From Microbispora sp. ZYX-F-249 (GTDB lineage: Bacteria; Actinomycetota; Actinomycetes; Streptosporangiales; Streptosporangiaceae): a stretch of DNA of 64,000 nucleotides. Of this stretch, positions 45,527 to 54,340 are shown piece after piece. Below the pieces are notes generated by a model, which worked only from the letters and a program-made list of their open reading frames with translations, did no database searches and was not told the origin of the DNA. Position 1 is the stretch's first letter; each line of letters opens with the position of its first letter. The DNA lies in NCBI RefSeq assembly GCF_039649665.1, contig NZ_JBDJAW010000012.1:1-64000 (forward strand), written 5' to 3'. The position numbers were made by a program, and so were the translations under genes.

Positions 45527-46168
45527 GTGGCTGAAAGCGATCTTTCGAGCCCGTCCCTTGTCGATGATCTGTACTTTGTCCTGCACGACGATGTGACGGG
45601 TCATCCGTTGCTTCATCCCCGGCTCACGGGCCTGGCGCTGGCCGGCGCGGTCCTCGCCGAGCTGATGCTCGCCGAGCGCGTGGCGTTCGACCTCACCTCG
45701 AACCCCGAGCGCCTCCACGCGACGGTCCGGGAGGCAACGGGGGACCCGCTCACCAGCTCGGTGCTCGGTCACGTCATCGCCGAACCGCACCACCCGGTCG
45801 GCACGTGGCTGCGCTTCTTCGCCCGGACGATCTACGCCGACGTCACCGCCCGGATGATCGTCGCGAACCTGCTGAAGCCCCCGGTCAGGCACCTGCTGAA
45901 GCAGCAGCCCGCGGCCCCGGCGGACATCAACACGGCCGCGTGGCCGCTCGCCCGGCTGAACCTCGCCGTGCAGCGGCGCAAGCCGCCGGCGGTCCGGGAC
46001 TGCGTCCTGCTGGGGCTCCTGGCCGCGGCCGGCTGCGCGCAGCGGGTCCTGTCCGAGCACGATCCCCGGTTCGTGGCCGCCGTGACCGCCACGCTCCCCG
46101 CAGCCCTGCAGCGACTCATCGCCCAGACCAAGGTCGCCGTCGGCGAGGCTGTCATCAGCCGCCGGTGA
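45527..46168 (+). CDS. GPP34 (GOLPH3-like) family phosphoprotein
   Basis: 213 residues, GTG start. Typical GPP34 pattern: LVDDLYFVLHDDVTGHPLLHPRLTG, then LAGAVLAELMLAERVAFD, and the C-terminal RDCVLLGLLAAAGCAQRVL. Eukaryotic relatives bind phosphatidylinositol 4-phosphate on the Golgi; bacterial members are expanded in actinomycetes with unknown role. The APC permease starts 28 bases after its stop, so co-transcription is likely. Confidence 0.88.
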   Translation: MAESDLSSPSLVDDLYFVLHDDVTGHPLLHPRLTGLALAGAVLAELMLAERVAFDLTSNPERLHATVREATGDPLTSSVLGHVIAEPHHPVGTWLRFFARTIYADVTARMIVANLLKPPVRHLLKQQPAAPADINTAAWPLARLNLAVQRRKPPAVRDCVLLGLLAAAGCAQRVLSEHDPRFVAAVTATLPAALQRLIAQTKVAVGEAVISRR

Positions 46169-46196
46169 CCTCCGACCCCCTCACACGGAGTTCCAG

Positions 46197-47669
46197 GTGT
46201 CCCTCACAGAGCAACGGCCCAGCGTCGTCAACGCCGCACTGGCCGAGGACCGGCTCGGCGTGCCGTCCATCGTGTTCTTCGTCATCTCCGCGGCGGCGCC
46301 GCTGATGGTCGTCGCGGGTTCGGTCCCGACGGCGTACACGGTGACGGGCGTCATCGGCGTCCCGTTCGCGTTCCTGCTGCTGGGCGCCGTCTTCGCGCTC
46401 TTCGCCGTCGGATACGTGACCATGGCACGGCACGTGGTGAACGCGGGCGCCTTCTACGCCTACGCCGCCCAGGGGCTCGGCCGGACCCAGGGAGTCGCGA
46501 CCGCGTGGGTGGCGCTGCTGGCCTACAACGCGCTGCAACTCGGCCTCTACGGCATCATCGGGTCGGCCGCCGAGCCGCTGCTCGTCGGCTGGTTCGGCGG
46601 CTCGCCCCCGTGGTGGGTGATCGCGCTCGTGGCCTGGACGCTGACCGGCCTGCTCGGGCTGCTGCGGGTGGACGTCAACGGGAAGATCCTGTCCGTGCTG
46701 CTGATCAGCGAGATCGCCATCGTGCTGCTGTTCGACCTCGGCGACGTGACGCACGCGGGCGCGGGCGGGATCAGCTTCGAGGGCTTCAGCCCCGGCGCGC
46801 TGTTCGTGCCCGGCGTGGGCGCGGCGCTCGCCACCGTCGTCGCGGGCTTCGCCGGCATCGAGTCGTCGGTGGTCTTCGCCGAGGAGTCCAAGGACCGCCA
46901 CCGGACCGTGCCGATCGCCACCTACCTGGGCATCGCGATCATCGCCCTGCTGTACTCGTTCTCCGCCTGGGCGCAGACGGTGCCGACCGGGCCGGACGGG
47001 ATCGTCAAGGCCGCCTCGGAGCAGGGGACCGAGCTCATCTTCAACCAGGCCGCCGCACACCTGGGCTCCGCCGTCTCGACGATCGGCTCGGTGCTGTTCG
47101 TGACCAGCAGCATCGCCTGCATGATCGCCTTCCACAACACCACGGCCCGCTACATCTTCGCCCTGGGCCGGGAGAACGTCCTGCCCTCGATCTTCGGCCG
47201 TACGTCCGCCCGCACGGCCGCTCCGATCGCCGGCTCGCTGCTGCAGACGGTGCTCGGGCTGATCGTGATCACCGTGTACGCGATCTCCGGCCTCGACCCG
47301 GTCACCAAGATGTTCTTCATCTTCGGCACATTCGGCGGTCTCGGGCTGCTGACCCTGCTCACCGTCACCTCGATCTCGGTGATCGTGTTCTTCTCCCGTG
47401 ATCCGCGGGGGGAGACGACCTGGCGCACCCGCATCGCCCCGGCGCTGGCGATCCTGGCGCTCTGCGTGATCATCGGCCTCACCCTGGTCAACTTCGACAC
47501 GGTCCTCGGAGTCGAGCCCGACTCGATCCTCCGCTGGATCCTGCCTGGCATCTTCGTCGTCGCGATCATCCTCGGCCTCGTCTGGGGCCGGGTGCTGAAG
47601 TCGATCCGGCCCGAGGTGTACGCCAACATCGGACTGGGCGCGCAGGCAGTCGGCGGGGGCGTGAAATGA
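46197..47669 (+). CDS. APC family amino-acid/polyamine permease
   Basis: 490 residues, GTG start after GGAG. About 12 membrane helices; APC signature region near the start (FVISAAAPLMVVAGSVPTAY) and helix 6-8 region (AGFAGIESSVVFAEESKDR, with the conserved G-F-x-G-x-E/ES substrate-binding loop). Uptake or exchange of an amino acid or amine is likely; the substrate is unknown. Stop overlaps the GNAT start (ATGA at 47666). Confidence 0.9.
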   Translation: MSLTEQRPSVVNAALAEDRLGVPSIVFFVISAAAPLMVVAGSVPTAYTVTGVIGVPFAFLLLGAVFALFAVGYVTMARHVVNAGAFYAYAAQGLGRTQGVATAWVALLAYNALQLGLYGIIGSAAEPLLVGWFGGSPPWWVIALVAWTLTGLLGLLRVDVNGKILSVLLISEIAIVLLFDLGDVTHAGAGGISFEGFSPGALFVPGVGAALATVVAGFAGIESSVVFAEESKDRHRTVPIATYLGIAIIALLYSFSAWAQTVPTGPDGIVKAASEQGTELIFNQAAAHLGSAVSTIGSVLFVTSSIACMIAFHNTTARYIFALGRENVLPSIFGRTSARTAAPIAGSLLQTVLGLIVITVYAISGLDPVTKMFFIFGTFGGLGLLTLLTVTSISVIVFFSRDPRGETTWRTRIAPALAILALCVIIGLTLVNFDTVLGVEPDSILRWILPGIFVVAIILGLVWGRVLKSIRPEVYANIGLGAQAVGGGVK

Positions 47670-48265
47670 CGGTCGAGATCACCCGGATGACGGACGCGGA
47701 CGCCGCCGGCGGGCTCATCGCCGACACCTTCCACGTCGACGAGATCACCAGATGGCTCGTCCCGCGGGTGGAGGACCGCCTGCCCATGCAGCGGCGGTTC
47801 TTCACCATGTGGGCCGGGCACGCGCTGGAGCACGGCGACGTGTACGGCATCCACGAATCGGGTGAACTGGCCGGTGTGGCGGTCTGGTTCGCCGCGCCGT
47901 TCCCCGAGATCCCCGGAGAGCAGGAGGCCATCGCGTCCTTCGCGGGCGACAACGCCGAACGCTACCGCGTCCTCGGAGAGCTGATGGACAAGCTCCACCC
48001 CCATGAGCCGCACCACTTCCTGGCGTTCATCGCCCTGGAGCGGGGCAGGACCGGCCGCGGCCTCGGCAGCCTGCTGCTGGAGGAGCACCACCGCAGGCTC
48101 GACGCCGAAGGGATCCCGGCCTACCTCGAGGCCAGCAGCGAGGCGAGCCGGCGGCTCTATCTCCGCCACGGCTACACCGACATGCCGGAGCTGCTCCGGA
48201 TTCCCGGCGGCCCGGTCATGTATCCCATGTGGCGGGAGCCCCGCTCGTCCGGTCAGGCCGGATAG
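47666..48265 (+). CDS. GNAT family N-acetyltransferase
   Basis: 199 residues. Acetyl-CoA loop GRTGRGLGSLLLEEH (motif A) near residue 125 and motif B-like SSEASRRLYLRHGYTDM. It acetylates an amine, unknown. Its overlap with the APC permease suggests it modifies the imported compound. Confidence 0.87.
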   Translation: MTVEITRMTDADAAGGLIADTFHVDEITRWLVPRVEDRLPMQRRFFTMWAGHALEHGDVYGIHESGELAGVAVWFAAPFPEIPGEQEAIASFAGDNAERYRVLGELMDKLHPHEPHHFLAFIALERGRTGRGLGSLLLEEHHRRLDAEGIPAYLEASSEASRRLYLRHGYTDMPELLRIPGGPVMYPMWREPRSSGQAG

Positions 48266-48297
48266 CACCCGCCGGTGGGGACGGGACGGTCGGCCGC

Positions 48298-48558
48298 TCA
48301 GCCGCCGCCCGTCTCCTCGGCGCGGGTGGACACGTACGCCCCCCGCCCCTCGATCGTGTACACGAGGCCCTCGCCGCTGAGCACCTCCACGGCGCGGCGC
48401 ACGTCCTCGGGGGCGACTCCCTGCTCGCGCACGAGGCGCTCCTCCGGCGGCAGCGGGCGGTCGGGTTCGATGCGGCCCCGCACGATCTCCTCGCGGAGCA
48501 TCGCCGCGAGCCTCCGGTAGGCCGGGACCGGCTTCTGGGGATCGTTGGTGACGGACAC
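48298..48558 (-). CDS. Short GntR family HTH protein
   Basis: 86 residues from GTG 48558. It is essentially only the GntR winged helix: PAYRRLAAMLREEIVRG, PLPPEERLVREQGVAPEDVRRAVEVL, and the wing GEGLVYTIEGRGAYVS. No effector domain; stand-alone GntR HTH proteins of this length are common in actinomycetes. In-frame sequence upstream has no homology. Confidence 0.82.
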   Translation of the reverse strand: MSVTNDPQKPVPAYRRLAAMLREEIVRGRIEPDRPLPPEERLVREQGVAPEDVRRAVEVLSGEGLVYTIEGRGAYVSTRAEETGGG

Positions 48559-48636
48559 GCCCCACCCCTGCCCGGCCCGTCCCTCTCCAACCCTCGCCCT
48601 CGGCCGCGTCCCGAGGGGTGCCCTGCCGGTACACCG

Positions 48637-48711
48637 CCCCTCGACCGGGCCGCCGAGGGCTACCGGGCCATGGACGAACGCCGCGCCGTCAAGGCGCTGC
48701 TCCGGCCCTGA
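48637..48711 (+). pseudogene. C-terminal remnant of a zinc alcohol dehydrogenase
   Basis: The plus frame ends in PLDRAAEGYRAMDERRAVKA followed by LLRP and stop, which matches the very C-terminus of zinc-dependent alcohol/formaldehyde dehydrogenases. Nothing homologous precedes it, so about 24 residues remain of a gene that was deleted on its 5' side. Lies between the GntR and MFS genes. Confidence 0.55.
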
Positions 48712-48733
48712 CCGGGCACCGTCCCTCCGGCCG

Positions 48734-49960
48734 TCATCGGGCGGGCTCGGCGTCCCGATCGGCCGCGGGTTCCGGCCGGGGCGAGCGCAGCGCCGGTGCT
48801 GCGAGGGCCACGAACAACGCGAGCACGGCGGGCACCAGCAACGCGTACGGGAGGGTGACGGCCTCGGCCAGGCCGCCGATGAGAACGGGCCCGGTGAGGA
48901 AACCGGTGTAGCCGAGGCTCGCCACGGCGGCGAGCGCACGGCCCGACTGGGCGGGGTCGCGGTGCCCGGCGGCCGAGAACACCTGGGGGACGATGCACGA
49001 CAGGCCCGCGCCGAACAGCCCGAACCCCACCACCCCGGCGACGGGGTGACCGACGAGGATCCCGGCCGCGAGACCCACCCCGGCCAGCCCTCCGCAGCAG
49101 CGGACCAGCGTGACCGGCCCGAGCCGGGCGGCGAGACGGTCCCCGGCGAACCGGCCGGCCGTCATCATGATCGAGAACGCGGCGTACGCGGCGGCGGCGA
49201 AGCCGGGGGAGGAGCCCAGGTTGTCGCGCAGGTAGACCGAGCCCCAGTCGGCCGAGGCGCCCTCTCCGACGAGGCAGCAGAAGGCCAGGACGCCGAGGAA
49301 CAGCACGGCGCTGTTGACACGCCGCCGCCGTGCCGGGCCGGCCGCGGGGGACGCGACCGGCGCCGCTTCTCGCGCCGGGTCGTCCCGGACGGCCCAGCGC
49401 GCGCTCAGCAGGGCGATCAGCAGGATCACCGCGCCCATCGCGGCGAAGGTCACTCCCGGGCTCACCCCGGCGTGGGCGAACAGACCGCCTGCCGACGCCC
49501 CCGCGAACCCGCCGACGCTGAACACCGCGTGGAAGGACGACATGATCGGTTTGCCGTAGGCCCGCTCGACCACGACGGCGTTGGCGTTCATGGCCACGTC
49601 GAGGGTGCCGTGCACCGCGCCGAACGCGAACAGGGACAGCGCGAGCGCCGGGAGGTTCGGCATGTAGGCGGGGATCACCAGGACGAGCCCCTGGACGAGG
49701 GCCATCGGCAGCATGGTCCGGTAGCTGCCGTGCCGGTCCACCAGCCGGCCGACGACCTGCATGCCGGTGATGGCGCCGGCCGCGATGCCGAGCAGTCCCA
49801 GGCTGAGCGCGCCGTCGCTGAGCCGCAGGTCCGCCTTGATGGCGGGAATCCTGCTGGTCCACGTGCCGATGGCCATGCCGGACAGCAGGAACAGTCCGTA
49901 GACGGCCACGCGCGCGCGTAGGAGCGCCGGGTGGGCGGGGGCGGACAGGGCAGCAACCAT
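48734..49960 (-). CDS. MFS transporter
   Basis: 408 residues with about 12 membrane helices; the first helix LLRARVAVYGLFLLSGMAIG leads to TWTSRIPAIKADLRLSDGAL, a pattern of the small fucose/drug-type MFS proteins (YbjJ-like). MFS loop DRHGSYRTML after helix 2. Start ATG 49960 has GAGGAGC upstream. Substrate unknown. Confidence 0.88.
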   Translation of the reverse strand: MVAALSAPAHPALLRARVAVYGLFLLSGMAIGTWTSRIPAIKADLRLSDGALSLGLLGIAAGAITGMQVVGRLVDRHGSYRTMLPMALVQGLVLVIPAYMPNLPALALSLFAFGAVHGTLDVAMNANAVVVERAYGKPIMSSFHAVFSVGGFAGASAGGLFAHAGVSPGVTFAAMGAVILLIALLSARWAVRDDPAREAAPVASPAAGPARRRRVNSAVLFLGVLAFCCLVGEGASADWGSVYLRDNLGSSPGFAAAAYAAFSIMMTAGRFAGDRLAARLGPVTLVRCCGGLAGVGLAAGILVGHPVAGVVGFGLFGAGLSCIVPQVFSAAGHRDPAQSGRALAAVASLGYTGFLTGPVLIGGLAEAVTLPYALLVPAVLALFVALAAPALRSPRPEPAADRDAEPAR

Positions 49961-50325
49961 GTCGTGCTCCTCGGGGGCACTGGAGGTTCGGAGTGGAAGG
50001 TTCTTCTGTGCAGGCCCGGGCGGGGCGTGACCGGGGTGAAGGGCCGGGGCGTGACCGGGGTGAAGGGCCGAGGTGAAGGGCCGGGGTGAAGGTCCGGTGG
50101 ACGGCGCGGCGGGCCGAGGCCCGCTGCTGCGTGGACGGCCCGTGCCGAATGGTGGTGGCGCGCTGTGCGAACGCTCACATGTGGCGTTCGCGGCGCGCTG
50201 CCATGAGGCGGAGGCCGGGTGTTAGGGCGGGCGGGGGAGTGGGGTGGTCGTCTGGTTCGCGTCCGCCCCGGGCCTGTACGGCGCGGACGTGAGCCTGGGC
50301 GGAGCGTGCTCGGGGAGGGCGACGC
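49961..50325. other. Intergenic region upstream of the MFS gene, with tandem repeats
   Basis: 365 bases between the MFS start and the DeoR stop, both genes minus. It should carry the MFS promoter. The only notable structure is the repeat block at 50022-50095. No convincing gene is seen; weak overlapping frames are not supported. Confidence 0.5.
50022..50095. repeat. 24-bp tandem repeat with two half-units
   Basis: Two perfect 24-bp units at 50022-50045 and 50046-50069 (each starting GGGGCGTGACC and ending GGGGTGAAGGGCC), followed by two 13-base half units at 50070-50082 (GAGGTGAAGGGCC) and 50083-50095 (GGGGTGAAGGTCC). This is slippage-type expansion, not CRISPR: no spacers. Confidence 0.8.
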
Positions 50326-51129
50326 TCAGGTGACGGGGCTGGAATCGGTGGTCGAGACGGGAGCCGAGGCGGGGACGGTCCTCACGGTCACTCCGGCGGC
50401 GGTGAGCGCGTCGTGCTGGTCCCGGGGGATGCCCTCGTCGGTGACCACCACGTCGAGCCGGTCGAGGCCGCAGACCGCGCCGAAGGCCGTGCGGGTGAAC
50501 TTGCCCGAGTCGCACACGACGACGACCCGGCGCGCCGAGGCGATCGCGGCCTGCTTGATCGCCACTTCGGGCAGGTCGTGCGCGGTCAGGCCGTGCTCGG
50601 CCGACAGGCCGCAGCAGCCGATCACCGCGGTGTCGAACCGGAGGGCCCTGATCGAGGTCTCGGTGAGCGGCCCGACGAAGTTCAACTCCCCGTGCCGCAC
50701 CTCCCCGCCGGGCAGGACGAGGCGGACGCGGGGGGCGCCCGTCAGTTCCTGAGCCGCCTGCAGTGCCAGCGGCAGGACGGTCAGGCGGCGCTCGCGCACG
50801 GCGCGGGCGACTTCGAGCGCGGTCGTGCCGCCGTCCAGCAGCACGGCCTCGCCGTCGGCCAGCAGGGCGGCGACCTCCGCGCCGATGCGGCGCTTGGCGT
50901 CGATCGCCTCCCGTTCTCGCACGCCGAAGGGCGGTTCCTCGCCGCGCAGCAGCAGGCTCAGCGCACCACCGCGGACGCGCCGGACCACTCCCTGCTGGGC
51001 GAGCTCGTCGAGGTCGCGCCGGATGGTCATCTCCGACACGCCGTACGCCAGCGCCAGTTCTGCCACGGAGACGCTGTCGGAGGTGCGCAGCGCGTTCATG
51101 ATGGCCCGGATCCGGTCGGCACTTTCCAT
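50326..51129 (-). CDS. DeoR/GlpR family transcriptional regulator
   Basis: 267 residues. HTH_DeoR at the N-terminus (SVSVAELALAYGVSEMTIRRDLDELAQQGVVRRVRGGA) and the sugar-phosphate-sensing DeoRC domain (LLDGGTTALEVARAV; IGCCGLSAEHGLT; VCDSGKFTRTAFG). Divergent from the WYL regulator at 51200 with 70 bases between starts. It likely senses a phosphorylated sugar; no sugar pathway gene adjoins it here. Confidence 0.92.
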   Translation of the reverse strand: MESADRIRAIMNALRTSDSVSVAELALAYGVSEMTIRRDLDELAQQGVVRRVRGGALSLLLRGEEPPFGVREREAIDAKRRIGAEVAALLADGEAVLLDGGTTALEVARAVRERRLTVLPLALQAAQELTGAPRVRLVLPGGEVRHGELNFVGPLTETSIRALRFDTAVIGCCGLSAEHGLTAHDLPEVAIKQAAIASARRVVVVCDSGKFTRTAFGAVCGLDRLDVVVTDEGIPRDQHDALTAAGVTVRTVPASAPVSTTDSSPVT

Positions 51130-51130
51130 G

Positions 51131-51146
51131 TGTGCATTTGAACACA
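51131..51146. promoter_or_regulatory. Candidate operator between DeoR and WYL genes
   Basis: TGTGCATTTGAACACA, an imperfect inverted repeat with TGTG/CACA arms, sits directly upstream of the DeoR start. DeoR-type proteins often autoregulate from such sites; binding is inferred. Confidence 0.4.
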
Positions 51147-51168
51147 CTGGATGTGCGAAAGCAAATAA

Positions 51169-51186
51169 ATCTACTTTGTAAAGGTG
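51169..51186. promoter_or_regulatory. ATCTAC-TTTGTAAAG motif upstream of the WYL gene
   Basis: ATCTACTTTGTAAAGGTG lies 14-31 bases before the WYL start; a 16/18 match occurs at 61965-61982. It may be an operator of the WYL regulator. Confidence 0.35.
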
Positions 51187-51199
51187 GCACACTGGGCAC

Positions 51200-52180
51200 A
51201 TGCGCGCGAGCCGGTTGCTGTCCCTGCTGCTCCTGCTGCAGACCCGCGGCAGGATGACCGCCACGGAAATCGCCGAAGAGCTCGAAGTGTCGGTTCGCAC
51301 GGTCTACCGCGACGTCGAGGCACTGTCGGCCGCCGGCGTGCCCGTCTACGCGGATCGCGGGCCGCTCGGCGGATACCGGCTGCTCGACGGCTACCGCACG
51401 CGCCTCAACGGGCTCACCGTGGAGGAGGCGTCGTCCCTGTTCCTGGCCGGCCTGCCGGGCCCGGCCGCCGAGCTGGGGCTCGCCGACTTCGCCGCGGCGG
51501 CGGAGCTGAAGCTGCTGGCCGCGCTGCCGCCCGAGCCGCGATCCCACGCGGCCAGGATGCGGGAGAAGTTCCACCTCGACGTGCCGGGCTGGTACCGGGG
51601 GGCCGACGAGGCGCCGTTCCTCACGGAGGTCGCGGAGGCCGTCTGGGAGGAGCGGGCGCTGCGGCTGCGCTACCGCCGGTGGGGGCCGACCGAGGTCGAT
51701 CGGCTGGTGCATCCCTACGGCCTGGTGCTCAAGGGCGGATCCTGGTACCTCGCCGCCGCCTGCGACGGCACGGTGCGCACCTACCGCGTGAGCCGGATCA
51801 TCGAGGCCGAGGTGCTGCCCGAGCGCTTCGACCGGCCGCCGGACTTCGACCTCGCCGAGTTCTGGCGCGGCTTCGCCGCGGAGTTCGCCGCACGCATGTA
51901 CACGGCCGAGGCGGTGGTACGGCTCGCGCCGGGAGCCGAGGACCTGCTGCGGTACACCCTCGGCCGCGACGTCGTCGACAAGGCGCTGGCGGACGGGCAG
52001 CCGGAGCCCGGCGGCTGGACCTGGCTGACGCTGCCGATCGAGTCCCTCACGCACGCCCGGTGGCTGTTCCTGCGGATGGGCGCCCTCATCGAGGTGCTGG
52101 AGCCGGCCGGGCTGCGCGCGCTGATGGCCGAGGCCGTCGCCGACCTGTCCCGCGTGTACGGCGTGGCCCCCGACGGCTGA
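51200..52180 (+). CDS. WYL-domain HTH transcriptional regulator (YafY type)
   Basis: 326 residues. HTH_11 region at the N-terminus (RMTATEIAEELEVSVRTVYRDVEALSAAGVPVYADRGPLGG), the WYL domain near residue 140-210 (LRLRYRRWGPTEVDR, YGLVLKGGSWYLAA) and the WCX extension. WYL proteins sense nucleic acid or metabolites. Its stop is 4 bases from the end of the convergent AraC gene (52185). Confidence 0.9.
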   Translation: MRASRLLSLLLLLQTRGRMTATEIAEELEVSVRTVYRDVEALSAAGVPVYADRGPLGGYRLLDGYRTRLNGLTVEEASSLFLAGLPGPAAELGLADFAAAAELKLLAALPPEPRSHAARMREKFHLDVPGWYRGADEAPFLTEVAEAVWEERALRLRYRRWGPTEVDRLVHPYGLVLKGGSWYLAAACDGTVRTYRVSRIIEAEVLPERFDRPPDFDLAEFWRGFAAEFAARMYTAEAVVRLAPGAEDLLRYTLGRDVVDKALADGQPEPGGWTWLTLPIESLTHARWLFLRMGALIEVLEPAGLRALMAEAVADLSRVYGVAPDG

Positions 52181-52184
52181 GCCC

Positions 52185-53036
52185 TCACCGGAGGTTCCGC
52201 GGCCAGGCCCACGCCCTGTCGTCGACCGCCAGAAAAGGCGCACCGGCCACTGCCGCGGGGGAGACCCCGGTGAACGCCACGACGTCCCGGTGCAGATGCG
52301 ACTGGTCGGTGTAGCCGCAGTCCGCCGCGGCACCGGCCGCGTCCTGCCCGGCGGCCAGACGGTGGACGGCGTGGTCGAAGCGGACCAGTTTCGCGGCACG
52401 CTTGGGCTGCAGCCCGATCTGCGAGCGGAACCGGGACCACAGGCGCTTACGGCTCCAGCCGAGTTCGGCCGCCAGCCGGTCGACGCGGACCCTGCCGCGA
52501 CCGGCGACGATCCGGTGCCAGGCCCAGGCCACCTCGGGGTCCACGGGCGTCCCCGCCTCACGCCGGCGGGCGAGCAGCGCCTCGGTCAGCGCGAAGCGAT
52601 CCTCCCAGGAGGACAGGCCGCCCAGCCGCTCGCCGATCCGCGCCGCCTCCCGGCCCCACAGGTCCTCAAGAGCCACGACGGCGCCGTCCAGGTCGGCCGG
52701 GCGGACACCCAGGACCGCGCGTGCGACCACTGGGGACAGACGCACCTGCACGCACTCGAAGGCCTCCGCCCGCCGCACCCGGGCCGGCCCGAACGCGAGT
52801 CCCGCGACGAGACTCCCGCGCCGCTGCCGCCCGGCGTCGTCGACGACGACCGGACCGGCGCCGAACACCAGAGCCAGCGTCACGGCCGGGTGCGGGATCA
52901 GCCGGAGGCCGGCCGGGGTCATGCCCCGGTCGCGGAACCCGGCCATGGTAACCCCGGCCATCCGGCCGGGCCGTGCCGGGCGTGCGACGTCCCACACCGC
53001 CGCGTCGTCGTGACGTACGCGCACGCCGGAACCCAT
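52185..53036 (-). CDS. AraC family transcriptional regulator
   Basis: 283 residues. The C-terminal AraC HTH domain has ELGWSRKRLWSRFRSQIGLQPKRAAKLVRF and YTDQSHLHRDVVAFTGVSP. The N-terminal 180 residues are an effector region resembling DUF6597-type regulators. ATG 53036. The upstream sequence is a decayed second copy of its C-terminal part (53141-53515). Confidence 0.88.
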   Translation of the reverse strand: MGSGVRVRHDDAAVWDVARPARPGRMAGVTMAGFRDRGMTPAGLRLIPHPAVTLALVFGAGPVVVDDAGRQRRGSLVAGLAFGPARVRRAEAFECVQVRLSPVVARAVLGVRPADLDGAVVALEDLWGREAARIGERLGGLSSWEDRFALTEALLARRREAGTPVDPEVAWAWHRIVAGRGRVRVDRLAAELGWSRKRLWSRFRSQIGLQPKRAAKLVRFDHAVHRLAAGQDAAGAAADCGYTDQSHLHRDVVAFTGVSPAAVAGAPFLAVDDRAWAWPRNLR

Positions 53037-53140
53037 GACCCGATGCTAGACGCCGGGGGGAAGGTCCGTTGTGGGGCGGCATGCCGCACGAAAGCCGGGG
53101 ATGCGTTCGCCATCCTTCGCCGGGCTGGGCCGGCGATGAA

Positions 53141-53515
53141 GCCGGCCACGCGACGTCGTCGACCGCGAGCCACGGCGCGACGGCCAGGGCCGTGGGCGTG
53201 AGCCCGGCAAACGTCGTGACCTCGCGGTGCAGGTGGGACTGGTCGACATAGCCGCTCTCGGCGGCAACGCGGGCGGCAGTGTGGCCCGCCGCGAGCAGGT
53301 GGGCGGCGTGGTCGAAGCGCACCAGCCGGGCGGCGCGTTTTGGGTGTGATGCCGAGCTGGGACCGGAAGCGGGACCACAGGCGCTTGCGGCTCCAGCCGA
53401 CCTCGTCCGCCAGGCCGTCGACCCGCACCCGCCCCCGGCTGGTGAGCGTCCGCCGCCAGACGTAGGCGACCTGCGGATCGACCGGTGGGTGGGCGCCCAG
53501 CCGCCATCTAGGCAT
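53141..53515 (-). pseudogene. Frameshifted fragment of an AraC regulator paralogous to 52185-53036
   Basis: Only the C-terminal HTH part remains. One frame from 53515 gives HPPVDPQVAYVWRRTLTSRG then EVGWSRKRLWSRFRSQLGIT; at 53338-53341 (TTTT on plus, AAAA on minus) one extra base shifts the frame, after which HAAHLLAAGHTAARVAAE and YVDQSHLHREVTTFAG continue to VDDVAW. Removing one A restores an AraC domain aligned with the neighbour. The effector domain and the stop are lost. Probably a tandem duplicate that decayed. Confidence 0.75.
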
Positions 53516-53521
53516 CAGGGG

Positions 53522-54340
53522 TCACGGGTTGTCGGCGGTCGTTGCCGTGAAGCGCAGCAGTAGTTCGCTGGTCGTCTCGGGCGCTTCCATCATGGGGAGG
53601 TGCCCGACGCCGGGCAGCAGCTCGACCCGTGCGTTCGGCACCGCGTCGTACCGGTGCGCCGACGACGGCTCCCAACGGGGGTCGGCAGAGCCGAAGATCA
53701 CCTGAACGGGGACCCGGAGGGCGGCCAGGCGCTCGGGCACGCTCCGTGCGGCGATGTAGGCGGTGTTGCGGCGCAGGACCGTTCTCATCACGCGGTAGGT
53801 GATGCTCCGTACGTCGGCGACCACGTCGTCCGGGAGGTCCACCGGGCGGACGGCCGTCGCACTGATCCCCTTGCGGATCATCGCATCCGAACGCCTCGGC
53901 CACAGGAGCGGGCCCAACGGCGGGGCCAGCAGGAGCCGAAGGACGAACGGCTGCCGAAGGAGCGCATCCGGGCTCGGGCCGCTACTGATCAGTGCAAGCG
54001 AACCCACGAGGTCGGGACGTTGTTCGGCAAGCGCGGTGGCGACGTAGCCGCCGCTGGAGTGCCCGGCCACGGCGACGTGACGAAGGCCGAGGTCGTCCAG
54101 CAGCGCCGCCACCTGGCCCGCCTGCGCGGGCACGTCGTAGGACGGCGCGGGCGGGGACTGGCCGCAGCCCGGCAGGTCGACCCGGATGAGGTGATGGTGG
54201 GCGGCCAGTGCCGGGACCATCGGGCTCCAGAAGCCGCTTGAGGCCCCCGATCCGTGGATGAGCAGCAACGGCGGCGCCTGCCGCGGGCCGTCATGGACCA
54301 CGTGCATCCGATGGGAGTGCTCGATGTCGTACTCACTCAT
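53522..54340 (-). CDS. Alpha/beta hydrolase
   Basis: 272 residues. LLLIHGSGASSGFW (oxyanion hole), nucleophile elbow VAGHSSGGYVATALAE near residue 95, Asp in VQVIFGSADPRWEPSS and the final His in LPGVGHLPMMEAPE. Substrate unknown. ATG 54340 (MSEYDIEHSHRM) is the likely start; an in-frame ATG at 54382 is possible. The decayed AraC fragment starts 7 bases from its stop. Confidence 0.88.
   Translation of the reverse strand: MSEYDIEHSHRMHVVHDGPRQAPPLLLIHGSGASSGFWSPMVPALAAHHHLIRVDLPGCGQSPPAPSYDVPAQAGQVAALLDDLGLRHVAVAGHSSGGYVATALAEQRPDLVGSLALISSGPSPDALLRQPFVLRLLLAPPLGPLLWPRRSDAMIRKGISATAVRPVDLPDDVVADVRSITYRVMRTVLRRNTAYIAARSVPERLAALRVPVQVIFGSADPRWEPSSAHRYDAVPNARVELLPGVGHLPMMEAPETTSELLLRFTATTADNP

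Noticed and set aside
50022..50095. Possible CRISPR array
   Set aside because: The units are directly adjacent with no spacers, and no cas gene is present.
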